Assembly: GCA_039000515.1 (NCBI GenBank) | Contig: JBCFYV010001001.1 | Span: 14,541,925-14,605,924, forward strand | Direction: 5' to 3' | Origin: Timema cristinae | Lineage: Eukaryota; Arthropoda; Insecta; Phasmatodea; Timematidae | Length of the DNA stretch: 64,000 bases | Shown: positions 1 to 13,100 of the stretch, piece after piece | How the letters are laid out: each line of letters begins with the position of its first letter | How positions within the stretch are numbered: position 1 is the first letter of the stretch | Made by a program: the position numbers and the translations under genes | The notes under the pieces: generated by a model | Databases searched by the model: none | What the model was told of the DNA's origin: nothing | What the model saw: only the letters and a program-made list of their open reading frames with translations

Positions 1-241
1 AACATCTTCTTGGTCTAAACAATGAATAATTATAAACAGTGCCTATTCCAAAGAAAAGGTTCCCTCGGAAGACATCTCGATTATTTTTATGCAATGTGAT
101 TTCGTTTAACTTATTGAGTTTGATCTTGTGTAGTGGATGTGTTGTTGCCATAAGATATTCTTTCTGAATTAGAAAAATTGCTAGTGATAGAGTAATTCAT
201 AATAATTAAAAAACTTTAGTAGTAACGTATTTAAAACTCAC

Positions 242-3200
242 CGACTACATAAATATGGCCGTCAAGCACACAAGCTGCCGATCCACTTCTTGGAATCAAC
301 ATGGGAGCAAGTTCAGTCCATGTGTTGCTCCTGGGGTCATACCTTTGAACTAATTCTATACCATCGCCATCTTCCAACACAGCACCGCCTAGAGATTTAA
401 AAGATTGTTCAAGATAATAAGAGTATATAGTATCAACGTCTACAGTAATTGTTACATCTTCTAAAGAACTTGTACAAACATGGGGATGGGGAAGTGTTTG
501 CTTTTGTATGGCAGCATAATGCCGGTGGCTCTTAAACTATTAGTGAAGAATGGACCTGGGTTCGATTCTCATGTCCAGGTGTCAGCTTTCCATTAACAAA
601 CATATTTTTTATAATTCAGCATGGTAATTACAAGGAAGAGAATAAGACTGATGGAAGTAGAGCCAGGAAAGGCACAGAGTGTAAAATATCTTGGAAGCGA
701 GATTGAGTATAAAGGCGTTAATAAGATAAATCCCTTTGCTGCTGCCTTCTTCTTATTGGTGTGTGTCAGGGAGGTGCTATATAGGGTATGCTTTGTACCC
801 ATTGTAACAAATAGAAATAGTATAAGGGATGAGTGGGAGTACAAGATAGAGGCATTTCCTAGACCCTTGTTTTTCAATAATTACCGGTAACATAAAGCAT
901 GCCATCGTGGGCAACGACTGCTGGACTAGTGACAGCCATCTTCATGGGGGTTATGAAGTGCCAAGAGTTGGAATCAAGGTCGTAACGCTCGACACAATCA
1001 AGTCTGTAAGAGCCTTCCCAGCCCCCACAGCATACACACTGCCATCTAACATCGCTAAACCTAAATGAAAAAAAAAAAAAAAAAGTATATTTTCTCTTTA
1101 TTGTTGTAAAAGGATGTACACATTATTTTTAGCACCACCAAGTTTTACTGCTCTTACAGGTTATACACCTCTAGCTAGGCTAATGTGTTAAAGATGAGGA
1201 TCAGACTCCCTCTTCATCAGCCGTCACAGATTATCTAGCTATATATCTTTTGTTTCTGTTAGTAGGCATGAGAATTTTTTTTAATTATGTTCTACTTTAG
1301 GGTTATTTTTATTTTTCAGGTTTAATTTTATGGCAATTTCATTGTTTCAATTAGGTTAAGGTGTCAGGAAAAGGGATAAAAACCCTGATTTAGTTGCAGT
1401 TATGGGTCTAAGCAATATATTATAATTTTGTAAAATCTTGAAGGGAAAAATAATGTACACGGAATTAAATAACTAAATAGCATTTGTTGAGAAAGGTTTT
1501 ATTTATGTAATGTAAACTAAAGAACCTAGGCCTAGTATAACAATTTTTAATAACTACTTATATGTTAAAACATCAAGATACTCAAACTAATTTGTATAAA
1601 TAGCAATGAGTTACTATCTTGTCGATAAGAATACCAAAAACATTTCTCAACCGGGCCAGTGTACCTGGTTACCAAACCTATCACGAAAAGAACTGTTGGG
1701 CTCCAAAATTATTAGTTAATCCAACTATTAACAAATAGATGACATTTATGTAATAAGTGTGTTTCGTGCATAATTTGATAAAAAAAAGACACTTTTAACA
1801 TTATTTTGTGCTAAAAAGATGTTTTCCTGCCTTTAATCCACTTGAAGATAAATATTTTCCTCAGCTACGGTGTGGTTATAGTATTTGATGATTTTCTGTT
1901 GAGTTGTAGAGCAGTTAATTTATGTTTGATCAATTAAATACGAACATGCCATTGATAGATGGCCCTTTGTTGTAACTTTTTTTCCAGAGTTTCGGGAACA
2001 ATTTTCTTGAATTATCCCGCACAGCCCTACTATTTAGCTAATGAGCTCAATATTAGACTGGACTGTATTCATCTTCATTTCCTTCTCAATGTCAATGGAA
2101 ATGCATAGTCACTAATGATTGCTATAATGATTCAAAAATGAGGTGGCCCAATGGCTAGATAATTTTATAATAAAGGAAATTGATAAAACTAAAGAAAAAG
2201 GAAAAATAAACTACTAAGAATAAGAATAAATTTGATGAAGAAAGCCCACATCTTTCCTCTTTCCCTAGGTGGGCTTTCTTCATCAAATTTATTCTTATTC
2301 TTAGTAGTTTATTTTTCCTTTTTCTTTAGTTTTATCAATTTCCTTTATTATAAAATAATGATTGTTATAATCATACAAAGTGAGCTTCATTGTTGCTTTC
2401 CCTCCAAAAATCATAGTCACACCTATAATCCTTAGATGATAAAGACAAATTATTTGTACCTTTGATTCTTTAAGGAAAACATCTTTTTACTTTTAATTTG
2501 CTTAGTATTTTATTCTATTTTTCAATGTGCCCTATACCTTTTTCCATATATTAGAAATATTCTATTTTCACTTTTAAGGGAATGGGCATGAATTACGCTG
2601 AAAAAGAAAACTATTTTAAACAGCTTAAATTGAAAAGTCTAAAGGATATATTATTAAAATTTAAGCTTCACTGTTTAATTTGAAATATTCACACCTCTAG
2701 TTATGATTGATAAATACATAATTTTTAACTGACCTAACTCTGATCGAGGAATAAGCATAGGTGCCATCTCTTGCCAGACATCAAGTATCGGGTCGTACCG
2801 CCACATCGAACGAGATGCGCTGCCATCCGGGAATTCACCACCTGCCAGGTAAAGGGTGTTCTTCCCTGAGGCTACTAGCCCATGTTTGCTGACCAATAAC
2901 AAGTGAAGATAGTCAAAATCAGAATAAAATAAAACCTCTTTTAAAATGGAACATATCCAGGAAAGTAGAGGTGATAATTAGGAACAGAATATTAGAAACT
3001 CAAATCCTTAAAAAAAAAAAAAGTTCCAAGTGAAATTCATTTAAAAAATCTAATACTAGTGGTTCAGAATAAATTATAATTATAGTATGAAGTTAACAAC
3101 TAGGCCCGAGACCAGTAATTCAACACTTAACTGAATGTATTAATTAATTATTATAAAAAATATTGTTACTATTTACATTTCTGCTGTTCTAGCATATTTC

Positions 3201-6200
3201 TATCTCTTCAAAGGTAAAATGAAGATTTATATTTGTAAAATAATTTATTCGACGAATCTATTGTATAAAGTTTATGAAGAACAAGCTGGATATCACCAGG
3301 AGAGAGATAAGTTAAGAAACAAGGTTGTACAGGGACTGAATCAGTATTAATAATGTATCCAGAGGCGAGATCTTTCAAGAAGTTAAATATGAAATGTACC
3401 TGACTGCGAATGGCAAACAGGCCAGAGTACGCCATTGTCGGGAGACGGGATCGTAGCACTCTACAGAACGCAACACCACCTTGTCGTCTTCCCCTCCCAC
3501 TGCCACTATCACCTGGACACAGCAGCCAGTACCACTGGAGGGTTATTGCTCTACAAGTTTACTTTTTTACTGAGGCCTTCTTTCCTCAAGTAGTCCTCAG
3601 CTCTCACATGCTATGGAGCATATTCACCACAATTTATTTCAAAATAAAGCTGCATATTTACACATACTTCAATATTATAGCATTTAAATATCAAAGTGTG
3701 TGTAAATATGTGTTAGTGTTTTTACTTTTGTGTTCTACCATTTTCCTAATATCCTATCATTTTATTTACTACAAAATGTTTTTGCTCAATGCACTTTTTT
3801 CATTCATATTTTTTAAAAATTGGTAAGAGCGCTGCACAAGTCTCGATTGTTTGAGCGTCAACACAATTTGAGGTAGGGATACGCCCAGCACATACCCAAA
3901 TTAGTTATAACGAAGGCCCAGAAGGAGGTTATGTGGAAAATTTGACATTTCTTGTAAAGGTGTGTATGAAGCAAGGAAAGTCATGGCCAAATAAATGGTT
4001 CAACTTTACACAGAACCTGAAGCGACCTCAGATGATTCGGCAAACAGAGACACAAGGCTGTTCCATGTCAAAGTGAGGCAACAAATATAAGTCTTCTAAG
4101 GTCAAGTAAGCCCAGTTGAGGCATTTGTTTGACCTCGACTTGTCTTACTTCATATATGCCCATCTTAGGGAAGGTTTTTTTGAAACATAACTTCAAGAAA
4201 GAAAGAACTGTAACTAAACATGTTGTTATTTTGAGTATAGTTTGAGTTTTTGAACAGTTTTATGTGGGCCTCGTCCTGTTCATATATCAAACAAACTAAA
4301 CTTTACTGCATTTATAATTTTTTTTTAGTGCTAAATATTTTATTCCTTGTATGAACTAGTTCATGACCACCTTAAGTGAAAGGTGAAATTTGAGTAAATG
4401 GTAAGACATATTTATACATACCATGTATAGTTGTAATAAAATGAATTAGTGCCTGATGATAACGAAACATATCCAAAAATTCAATACAATGTTTGATGTG
4501 TAATATCTTGCGCTGGTTTAAGAAGAGGAGAAATGAGTTTTTCTATCTAGGCCTAACTATCCTTTCAGGTTGACTTACTTTAGATTATTGTACAGTGTTT
4601 CTACACTGTCTTACTATATGTAATTGTAAAATATACTTCTCCAATGTAGCATTAAGTTAGTTGGTACTGCGCACAAAAGTTTGGAACATAAATAAATGCC
4701 AAATATTTTTTATCAAAGGAATTGGCGAGAAAGTTACCAAATAGTGAAGATTCTAAATCATTAGTGAGCGCTGACACACCTGAACAGTTCCAGCGCTCTT
4801 ACGAGGTTTTGTTCTTGGAGACTGGAGCTCCATCCTCCTGTCTGGGAGCAGGTGGAACCTCTTGGCCTCTTCGATGAAGGACCCGTGCCTCTTGGGACTG
4901 TCTCACCACCAACTGACCCTCCACGCAGTCGTGCAGAAAGTACGGACTAAGAAGGGGTAACCGCACATACTCCAACACCTGCAATCATGAGTAATGAACA
5001 TAAGAGGAAATTAATATTAACTAAATTTTAATATTTTGTATTAGAACACAATCAATATACATTCATATTTTCATTTGTGTTAAATTAATGATCTTAGGTC
5101 TGCTTGTTAAGTTTTTTTTTATCACCACATTCCAACTGCCTTCTTAGATTATACACGTAGTTGATAATTACCCTAGTGGGGAAAAGATGAGGATGGAAGC
5201 TTTAGACGTAATCTGCCTGCATTTGCATGGAAGGAGACTGGAAAACCAACCTTAGTAAACTTGACCGGGATTCAAACCCTGGTGCACATCATCATCAGCG
5301 GACAGTCTAACATGAGGGTGACATCTTTGGACGTATGTTGGGGTTCAACCGCCAATAAACAGTATTCAAATTTTAAAACATATTAAAATAAATCTTGCAT
5401 ATAATATTTCCTTGAATACTTTAATCTCGACAGTGCCATCTCTACACAAAGGTTGAAACATATTTACCAGAATACCAGTCTTGGCTTGTCCATAGAACAC
5501 TAAGATAAGTGGTGGTGAAAAATTATATTTATGTTTATTTTTAGTTTCTAATAGGACTCAAAAGCTATTTTAAATTTATATTAAAAGCAAGCAAATATTG
5601 AATTTGTTAATGGAATTGGAGTTATAAGTGCCGATATCACCGTCTTTGGCAAGTCTAGTCTAACACGAAAGTTGCGCGTTAGACACGCAGCCACCGAAGT
5701 GGGTTTCTCTTGTTTTTATTTAATGTAGGGCTTTTCCCTTTTTCACGGTCAAGTTCCCTAAATTTTTTTCTTAATTCCTCCTATCTTTGGTTACCCTGTT
5801 ATTAAGACCCTGGTTACAGCTAAACACTTTAAATTTCCCCACGGCTAGCCTAATTATTAGAGCACTCAGTTACTACTAGGTAAAATAGGGTGTTATAACT
5901 TTAGACCGAAAAATTGGTGCACTGTTTTTAATAATATTTTATTTAGTATAAATAATAGACTTTAGTACTAATAATATGGCTAAAAGCAGCCAATTCTAAT
6001 ACAACAACCAAGTTTCATATCATTAGCTTATCACTTAATTATAAGTAGATCAAGGCTATAAGTGAATACATTGAAGAACTATTTTTACAACAACTTAATA
6101 AAGAATGTGAATAATATTCAGATAGCAAACATAATATGTTTGTCTGACTAATTATGGCATGTTAATATGAGAATAGTTTACCTCCTATGACTAGAGAACA

Positions 6201-9200
6201 TTTTGTTTGTAACTACCTTGTGAAACTCTGGCCGACGAGATTCAGGGTTATTGTTATACCAGCGAATCACAGATTGAAAGACCGTCTCTTCTCTCTCCAC
6301 TTCAAGGTCATCGCTGCTCACAAACTCAACTAGTTTAGATGCTGATAAACCCAGGAACTCTTCACCATGAGCCACATCCCAGAAGTTCCTACACACAAAA
6401 CATGAACCATAATATATATATATATATATATATAAACTTCAAGTTTAATTTTCTAAATTCAATTTCAAGTATTCCAGGATTTGTTTGTGAAATTCCCTGT
6501 GTTTTTCCAGCTCTCCCAGTTTTCAGGTGCATGGAAATACTGAAGGGGGCCAGAAAATATGGGAAAGTGCGAGACACACCTCAAGGTGAAGAGTCGAGCC
6601 TTAAGCTGCAAGTCAGTGCAGGCGTGAGTTTCGGCAAAGCAGTGGATACCGACACAGTTAGTAGAGTCCATGTGTCTTTCAGATAGAGACAGGCAGCGTC
6701 TCTCACGGGCAGCACTTGGAGTAGGTTGGCAGCCGAGAGCAGTGACTGAACATTGGACCGGGTTATGGTCACGGTACTCGTGTATGCGTATTCTAGCAAG
6801 AGCCCCATCATAGCCGGCTCAACGCCATTCACTGCTACCATGGATTGCCGGGACTCTGCCAGCTTGCTTGTGAACATGGCCTGCTCATACATACACAATT
6901 TTGTGTGTTAATCCAAAGATCAAAACGGCTTACCGACAACAACCAAATGTTAAAAAATCAAAAGATTCCTTGGTGTGTAAAATTACTAAAAAAAAAAAAG
7001 TAAGAAAATATTAAACTAAACTAAAAATCTCATCTTACCACCAATTACTTGGTATATTAGTTGCAAGGTAATGCTCAAACCAGAAAAGTTTTGTAGTGAG
7101 GCTTTCTGTATTATTTAATATACAACCGCAAAATTGCAATCAGGAATCCTTCTGTACCTATAGCTGTATTTTGTTAGGATAAGAGACCTTTCAGAACAGA
7201 CTTCTTACCAAAAGCAGGGTCAGCTATATCCAATCCATCTTCGATCACTGATTTTAAAGTAAACATAGCATACAGGCCTAGCGACTTACTTAAATCAATT
7301 GTATTTTGTTAATATAAAATGGCCTGAACCTCATTTTTAAACCGATCAATTTTTCTTAAGAATTGTGCACTGTATGCTATACACTTACTATTAGCTATGG
7401 ATTATGCATTAATATAAACCCAGTTTGACAAAACACATCGAGCAGGCCTACACCTAAATTTGAATATAGCCTAATTTTAGGCCTAGATTCATATTTTTTC
7501 ATTTAACCTTTATTTAATCATTTTGGAGCCAAAGATAGACAAACTTTAGAAAACAATATTTCTAAGCTACTATAACTAGGTTAGCTAGTTAGAAGTGCAT
7601 TAGATATTATAAGAAGAAAGGCTGAGATGGTATGGACATGTAATGAGGATGGAAAATGGAGATGAAGCCTGTAGGGAAAAGATCGCAGGAGAGACAAAAA
7701 AGAGATTGGAGAAGCAGATAACAGCAAGTGTGCAAGTGAAAGATTTTTTTTTTTTTACGTTCATTACTGTTTCCACCCTGTGGCCTGGGTCAGGGTTTTT
7801 TACACGCCATATATTTTCCACTACCGGCTTGCCGGGCCTGTCGTGGCTTCATATGCTTTATAATCTAACTAAGAGACTAAGAGAGGCACAACATCCCATC
7901 CCTGGCCGTTAATTCATTACCATTAAAGGTTAAAGCCATATTTCACCAATGACTATAACTGAGTAAGTATGTCTAGTTTTAATATAACAACGCTTACCTT
8001 GAAATATGGGCTGAATGAGGCCAAAACATTTCGATGGGCTGGAAATTTGTCACCTTCAACAAGTAGTGTAACATCACAGAAATGGCCATCTTTTCGTAAC
8101 TCATTTAGTCCAAGAAGAACCTGTCAAGATAATAAATATAATATGCCTATAAAGGTTTTTGCATATCATATTGATTTAATAAATATAAAATGTTGGTAGG
8201 TTTCACAGTGTAATATGTCCATATAACAAGTATTGAAGGATAAAAAAATTTGTTACAGTATATTTTGTAATTCTGTTATGTTGAAAATATGCTATTGTTA
8301 CATATCTACACAAGATTGACACGTTTGGTTTGATAGAATTTATATTTAAAGTGAAAAATGAAAGTTACACTTAATATGGAAGGCAGGGGTGCAGAATATG
8401 TCTGAATGCGAGAACGCGGTTCGGGGGAAATTTGGGGCAAGGAACAGTCCAACAATTTTGTTGACGATTTTTAGTACATTTTGATTCTGATATGGTAGTT
8501 TCATTTATATGAAAAACTAAGGCGATGACACTCAACACCCACACTATCAATATGTGCCATAGTGAGGCAGTGTTGGTGTAAGCACAAAGAGTTGCGTTCT
8601 AGGGGCTAAGATAATGTGTCAGAGGTTGAGATAAAGGGCAAAGGAAAAATCTAATAATTCAACCTGGCTAAAGGCATCATTGAGTGATGAGTCATCAGTC
8701 ACCACCTACTGGGGTGTTTGGTAGTTATGGCGGGCAGGCAGGGGAGTGTAGGAAAGGGTGAGCGATGTTTTATTTTAGTTTGAATTCAGTCACTCTTATA
8801 TCAAGGCCTAATTACAGGCGATGTGCGCAGTTTATTTAACTGGTGAATGTGTATTGTAATAATTGTGTAGCCATTAAATTGTTGTTTTAGTGGACCTATC
8901 AGTTTGTACATTGTTCTATGGATAAATGTATATAAAAAAAAAGATGATTTAGTGAAACAAATGTTTATTATGTTTACTTTTAAGAGAAAACAAGACATCA
9001 ACTGTGTTTATTGTGAATGTGTGGCAGAAGTGATAAACTCGAATATCCATATCTAATAAACATCCACAAGAAAAACCTGGAAGTAAGAATTTAAGGGAGT
9101 ATTGCAAGTTTTGTAAAATGTAAATTATGTGATCAGGAAAAACTCATAGTGTAAATAGCGATAGTATTTCACCTAGTGTGGTTGATAGTGATAAACCTTA

Positions 9201-11565
9201 CAATAGTGACGAGTCTATGAAAATCAAAAATTAAATCAAGCCACCCAGAATTACAGTCCATTGCCTCTTATCTCAAGATGTAAAATTAAATGTTAGTATA
9301 TCGGTAAGCCTACTGGTATCAATGAACAATTTATAACAATATGTAAGGCACACAAGGAAATAGGAAGTTGCCATTTCTGTGAAACAACTAATTTTTTATA
9401 AGGGCGGTACTATAAAAATAACTATGATTAAAAATATGTTTAAATTTGAATTTTCCAAACAATGTAGTAGGTAATAATCCTTATTCCCTTCAGACTCTAT
9501 AAAAGAGTCAATGCTTTATTTTGAGCGCTATGGTTTCTGGGGAATTTTTTTTATGAAAATTTTATATTTCTGGGGAAATTTGGATCTTTGAAGATATTCT
9601 GCACCCTTGATGGAAGGTGTGGAGTTTACAACACAGGAAACTTGTAACAAGTCAATAAGTTTCTATTAGACCTAAGAGTATCCTGGCTGTCTATAGATGG
9701 GGCTTTAAGGTGGGCATAAAAAGTTTCAAACCATGGGTTTCCACGTCACTCACTTTCCTATCCGTACCACTTCTTAGTTTAGAGGAATAGTAAGCAAAAA
9801 GGGCAGGATTCTTTAATTTTTTTATATGCTATTATAACTTATGAAAAATAAAATATTTGTTACTACCAATACACAAAAAAAAAACAGATTTGTAACAGTA
9901 CAAAAATTGTCATTAAATAATTGTAAGCGTAAATTGTTTAAAAAATTATAAAACAGTATTTTAGTGGCAAATCAGTAAATTTCATGAAAAATACGTTGTT
10001 CACATCTGGGAGGTTAAAGGTATTGTTCGGTTGGGATATTTAATAATAAAAAAAATTGCATGTCAAAATAATTTTGTTCTAAATATTAACGTTTTTCTGT
10101 GATTAGAATGAGTTTTATATATATGGAAATATGCTGGGTTTTTTGTTTGTATGAGTGGTAAATAAAAAATTATATGAGAAAAAATTAAAGAATTCCACCC
10201 TCTTTGTATGCTAATTCCTAGTTCCAACCAACCTCTTGAGAGTGTGATGTTTCAACGAATTTATATTCATCAGCCCCTGGACCATCTGTGTTGTCTCCAG
10301 ACAAAGTGGAATCACTGTCGAGACTTGGCTTGCGCTGGCGACTGTTGTAGGGCAATCGATTTGTTGGAATACTGTTTTCAGCACCTAAAATTGACTGTCC
10401 GATAGTTGCAAGTAGCATTCTTGAAGGATTTTCAACACATTTAACTAAATTTTATCGTCACGTTCTAGCAAGAGAGCTGCTTCTATATTACTTAACGCTA
10501 CAATGTACAATTTTCACATTTAATAATATCGGTTGATAGCATTCCTTAATAAAACTTTATAATATTGTAACAGTTCCTATTATGGGATTATATTTTAAAT
10601 AAATATACTGTATTAAACTAACTGTCAAAATGACATAAAAATAATTTTAGTAACATTGTAAACAAATGTTTGGAATACAAACAAAAACAAATAAGTTGAA
10701 CGCTAATAAATTTTCTATTTCTCAGTGTTGCCAAAAAAAGTGAAGAATATTTCCCAACAACTATACACTCTAAATGTATTATTTAAACAGTTACAGGTGA
10801 AGAAGATAATTATGAATTTCAATTTTTTTTAAAGAGGTTAATTTCTATACAGGAAACTCTATCAATAGATAGACACATAATATATATATATGTAAAAAGA
10901 ATCGCTGTGAAATCTATACTTGGACACAAGAACCTTTGTTTGTTTAGTGCTAACACAATCATTTTCCTCTCCCAACGCTTCTTTATCTTTGTTTAATTAT
11001 TCTCACACTACCAGGTTTATCATAAAATCATTTTTTTCTACCCAAGTATAGAAGAGCTCCATTTACTTTCGTTATTCCTCGTGCTCTCTCTTTTTTTTTT
11101 TTTTTTTTTTTAAATGTAGATATTGATGGGTCGTAGCACATAAGACAACAGCTTACCTGAAGTTTCCTTAGCAACCGTGTGATAGCGGTTGTGATGTAGT
11201 TCCTTTGAATTTCCAGGATTTGATGCTAATAAACAACACGCATATAAAATTGTGATTGCTGCCTAGCGTTAATATACTGTAGTTATTATTCTCAAATATG
11301 CAAAGGTAATAAAATAATAACCTCCTATGAATATCCATATAAAAACATTGCTAATAATACAGGTAATATTGAGTAAAAGAAAATATTCAATTATAAAAAC
11401 AATATTAGAGTCAAAATTAGGTGGAAAAATGATTACTTGGAATTTCATTTTAGGACCAAAAAGTTAGAATAAAATATTTTAATACAATTTATTCTTGAAG
11501 TTAAATATCAACAGGTAAAAACTAAGCAAGAAAAGTTGTATTGTTTCAAATGGCCTCTATTGCCT

Positions 11566-11603
<38 letters not shown>

Positions 11604-11814
11604 GTCTAGTCTAGATGAAAAATAATTTAGTAGAAATCTTGCAGTTTATTAAATAGCCAGAACATATGTTTTTAAAATATTTATGTAATGTAGTCTGTAG
11701 TAAAAATGAAATCGATTGCATAGTTGGAAATAAAAAATATCTTGGATTGCACTCACCAAATGTCTGGATCTCCAGGTAAAAATCAAAATCAATTTTAATC
11801 GATGTATTGCTCAT
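242..11814 (-). CDS. BTB-BACK-Kelch (KLHL-type) protein, 3' end off the window; three 1-nt frame lesions
   Basis: Probable Cullin-3 ubiquitin-ligase substrate adaptor, by family. Exons on the minus strand: 11814-11757 (ATG at 11814), 11225-11157, 10444-10233, 8120-7998, 6880-6580, 6388-6217, 4978-4780, 3512-3400, 2888-2734, 1060-885, 388-242. All have AG/GT borders, and phases agree except for the indels. About 113 unrecognised N-terminal residues come first. The BTB domain follows (about residues 114-230, with [13 protein letters not shown] and [15 protein letters not shown]), then BACK (about 235-340, with [12 protein letters not shown] and [10 protein letters not shown]). From about residue 378 there are four Kelch blades plus the start of a fifth, each with GG and a Y..W pair ([39 protein letters not shown]). 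One-base lesions: a deletion in the BTB exon near 6672, an insertion in the BACK exon near 4888, and a deletion in a G-run near 1021-1026 in a Kelch exon. There are no in-frame stops, so either consensus errors or a very young pseudogene. The first two exons are predicted from splice and phase fit only. I could not assign a KLHL number. Confidence 0.85.
505..592 (+). repeat. SINE family D, fragment
   Basis: Box B GGGTTCGATTCTC followed by atgtccaggtgtcag; the head is diverged. Confidence 0.45.
621..890 (+). mobile_element. LINE ORF2 fragment (reverse-transcriptase C-terminal side)
   Basis: The plus strand reads [20 protein letters not shown] then [15 protein letters not shown], typical of the region after the RT domain in RTE-like/endonuclease-RT elements. 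A short REVLYRV..FVPIVT echo follows. It is antisense in a KLHL intron, truncated at both ends, and overlaps the KLHL exon at 885. Confidence 0.6.
1131..1215 (-). repeat. SINE family A, tail fragment
   Basis: agcaccaccaagttttactg and caggttatacacctctagc resemble the reversed tail (agcaccgcgtcttactacc..ggttatacgc). Confidence 0.4.
2162..2356. repeat. 88-bp perfect inverted repeat with 19-nt loop
   Basis: Left arm 2162-2249 and right arm 2269-2356 are exact reverse complements; the loop is 2250-2268. It lies in a KLHL intron. A small open frame across it is only a by-product. Transcribed, it would form a long perfect hairpin. Confidence 0.97.
3660..3825 (+). repeat. Dispersed repeat (same family as 18885), 5'-truncated
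   Basis: Shares gtgtgtaaatatgtgttagt, cattttcctaatat and gtttttgctcaatgcactt with 18885-19035. The ribozyme-like start is degraded. Confidence 0.55.
5133..5345 (-). repeat. SINE family A, diverged
   Basis: gcatggaaggagactggaaa and gaccgggattcaaaccctgg (box B reversed); in KLHL intron 6. Confidence 0.55.
5636..5705 (-). repeat. SINE family A, head only
   Basis: gtctagtctaacacgaaag and cgcagccaccgaagtggg read as the reversed tRNA-like head. Confidence 0.45.
7600..7740 (+). mobile_element. LINE 3' fragment ([10 protein letters not shown] region), internally deleted
   Basis: The sequence encodes [24 protein letters not shown], the C-terminal LINE motif, with a deletion after MRME relative to the copy at 26620. 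It runs into an inverted SINE-C at 7741. The same junction occurs at 59940. Confidence 0.65.
7741..7965 (-). repeat. SINE family C, head truncated
   Basis: Reverse-complement body (ctgtggcctgggtcag.., gggcctgtcgtggcttcata) with a poly-T start. The tRNA head is missing. It is joined to the LINE fragment at 7600. Confidence 0.7.
8384..9609 (+). mobile_element. hAT-like non-autonomous element, copy 1, with perfect 8-bp target duplication
   Basis: Ends are CAGGGGTGCAGAATATG and, inverted, CAAGGGTGCAGAATATC. The direct 8-mer ATGGAAGG flanks both sides (8376-8383 and 9610-9617), which is the signature of hAT transposons. Length is 1226 bp. The interior keeps scraps of reading frame with Cys pairs ([12 protein letters not shown]) that also occur in copy 2, so it is probably derived from the N-terminal part of a transposase gene. 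No DDE/hATC domain is visible. It sits in KLHL intron 3. Confidence 0.85.
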
Positions 11815-13100
11815 CACTCAAGTGTATTGGATCATTCACACTTGATTTTTCAGCTCAGGTTGAGCATTAAGTTATTGTTCTCTTTTTTGGTGTCATTGAC
11901 CCTTGTAGAAGAGTTTATTCATAAGCTAATATTTAACTTTAAATTCACCGAACATACATTTTTAAACTCGAACTTGCCACTGGGCGTCAGAGAAAGATGT
12001 TCTTCCTATGAAAATTTTAACCAGGAAACTTTACGCTTAATGTATTTAAGTAAAAAATAATATTAGGTTACAGAGTACTAAACGCATTTATCTAGATTAA
12101 AGAACATTCATAATAAGTTAACAGAACCAATTCAAAGGTAAACAAAGCTAATTATTGCGAACAATAATCAAAATGAAATCAATGCTAGAATACACCCTAT
12201 CGTCTAAGAAACATGAGCCATTCAAAGGATACCTATAAATATCTTAAATTAATTTTGTTAGAAAGTTTATGCAAATCATATCAAATAGTATATTTTTCTT
12301 ATAACTATACACCTGGCTATAATATTTACAAGTAAAGTCATTATTCTCATCTATAGCCCATGAGGTGGAGGTAGCCTACACATCAACAAGCTTAATATCT
12401 TTCTAACTTATTTACTTAGTTCATAATAAAATTTGAACATGTTAAAATCATTTACCGCATTTCCCACTTGCGTAGAAATTGAAAGTATACACCAAACCAA
12501 GAGGGAAAAAATGGTGGGAAAGTATTCCATGACAAGTGAAGTCATCATTAGATAATCATAAACAGCTCTCGCATCGACGCCTTGAAAGTTGAAAGGATGT
12601 CTTTGAGGGGGTAGGAGACATACGTGATAGCACTTGGTACTTGTTTCCCCAAGTTTTAGCGCCTGCGCTAACCCGGGGATAAGCGAACAGGATCACATGG
12701 CATTCCGAGTCTTCTTTCTAGTTTTCTCGCCAACTTTAACAATGAGCAGTGTTCTGTGTTTATGTGCGTGGAGGATCCATACAGGGCACTGTTTTCCCGG
12801 TAAAATGGGGTAAGTGTGTGTACACCTGTTTATAGGTGGTGGAGGTTGATGGCGAAGATAGTTTGTAGCCACGGTACAGTACGAAATGTTGTATGTTTTA
12901 ATACTTTTAAATTCCCTGTATTATGTGTGACAAAACTCAAGCCCGACTCAGAAAACGCAATAGATATACGGGAAGCTTTCAACATTCCCAATCGTCACTT
13001 AACACTGCCGAGATGAACTGTCGACTAACCGAGTGACCATTGCTGACTTGACGTTAACATGTGGTCCTCCAACGCTGAGTCAGGAGTTTGTTGGTATGCG
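11815..13100 (-). promoter_or_regulatory. Upstream region of the KLHL-type gene, with a less AT-rich island
   Basis: This is the region before the predicted KLHL start. Bases 12560-13080 are visibly richer in G+C and CpG than their surroundings, as expected for a promoter or a 5' non-coding exon. No coding exon with supported splice borders was found in it. Confidence 0.25.

Noticed and set aside
2232..2435. 67-codon plus-strand frame
   Set aside because: Produced by the perfect inverted repeat; no protein family.
4453..4468. CTGATGA followed closely by CGAAAC, hammerhead-like
   Set aside because: Only three bases separate the two core parts, so no stem II can form.
12816..13016. 66-codon plus-strand frame in the GC-richer island
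   Set aside because: No homology pattern and no splice partners; more likely promoter or UTR sequence of the KLHL gene.
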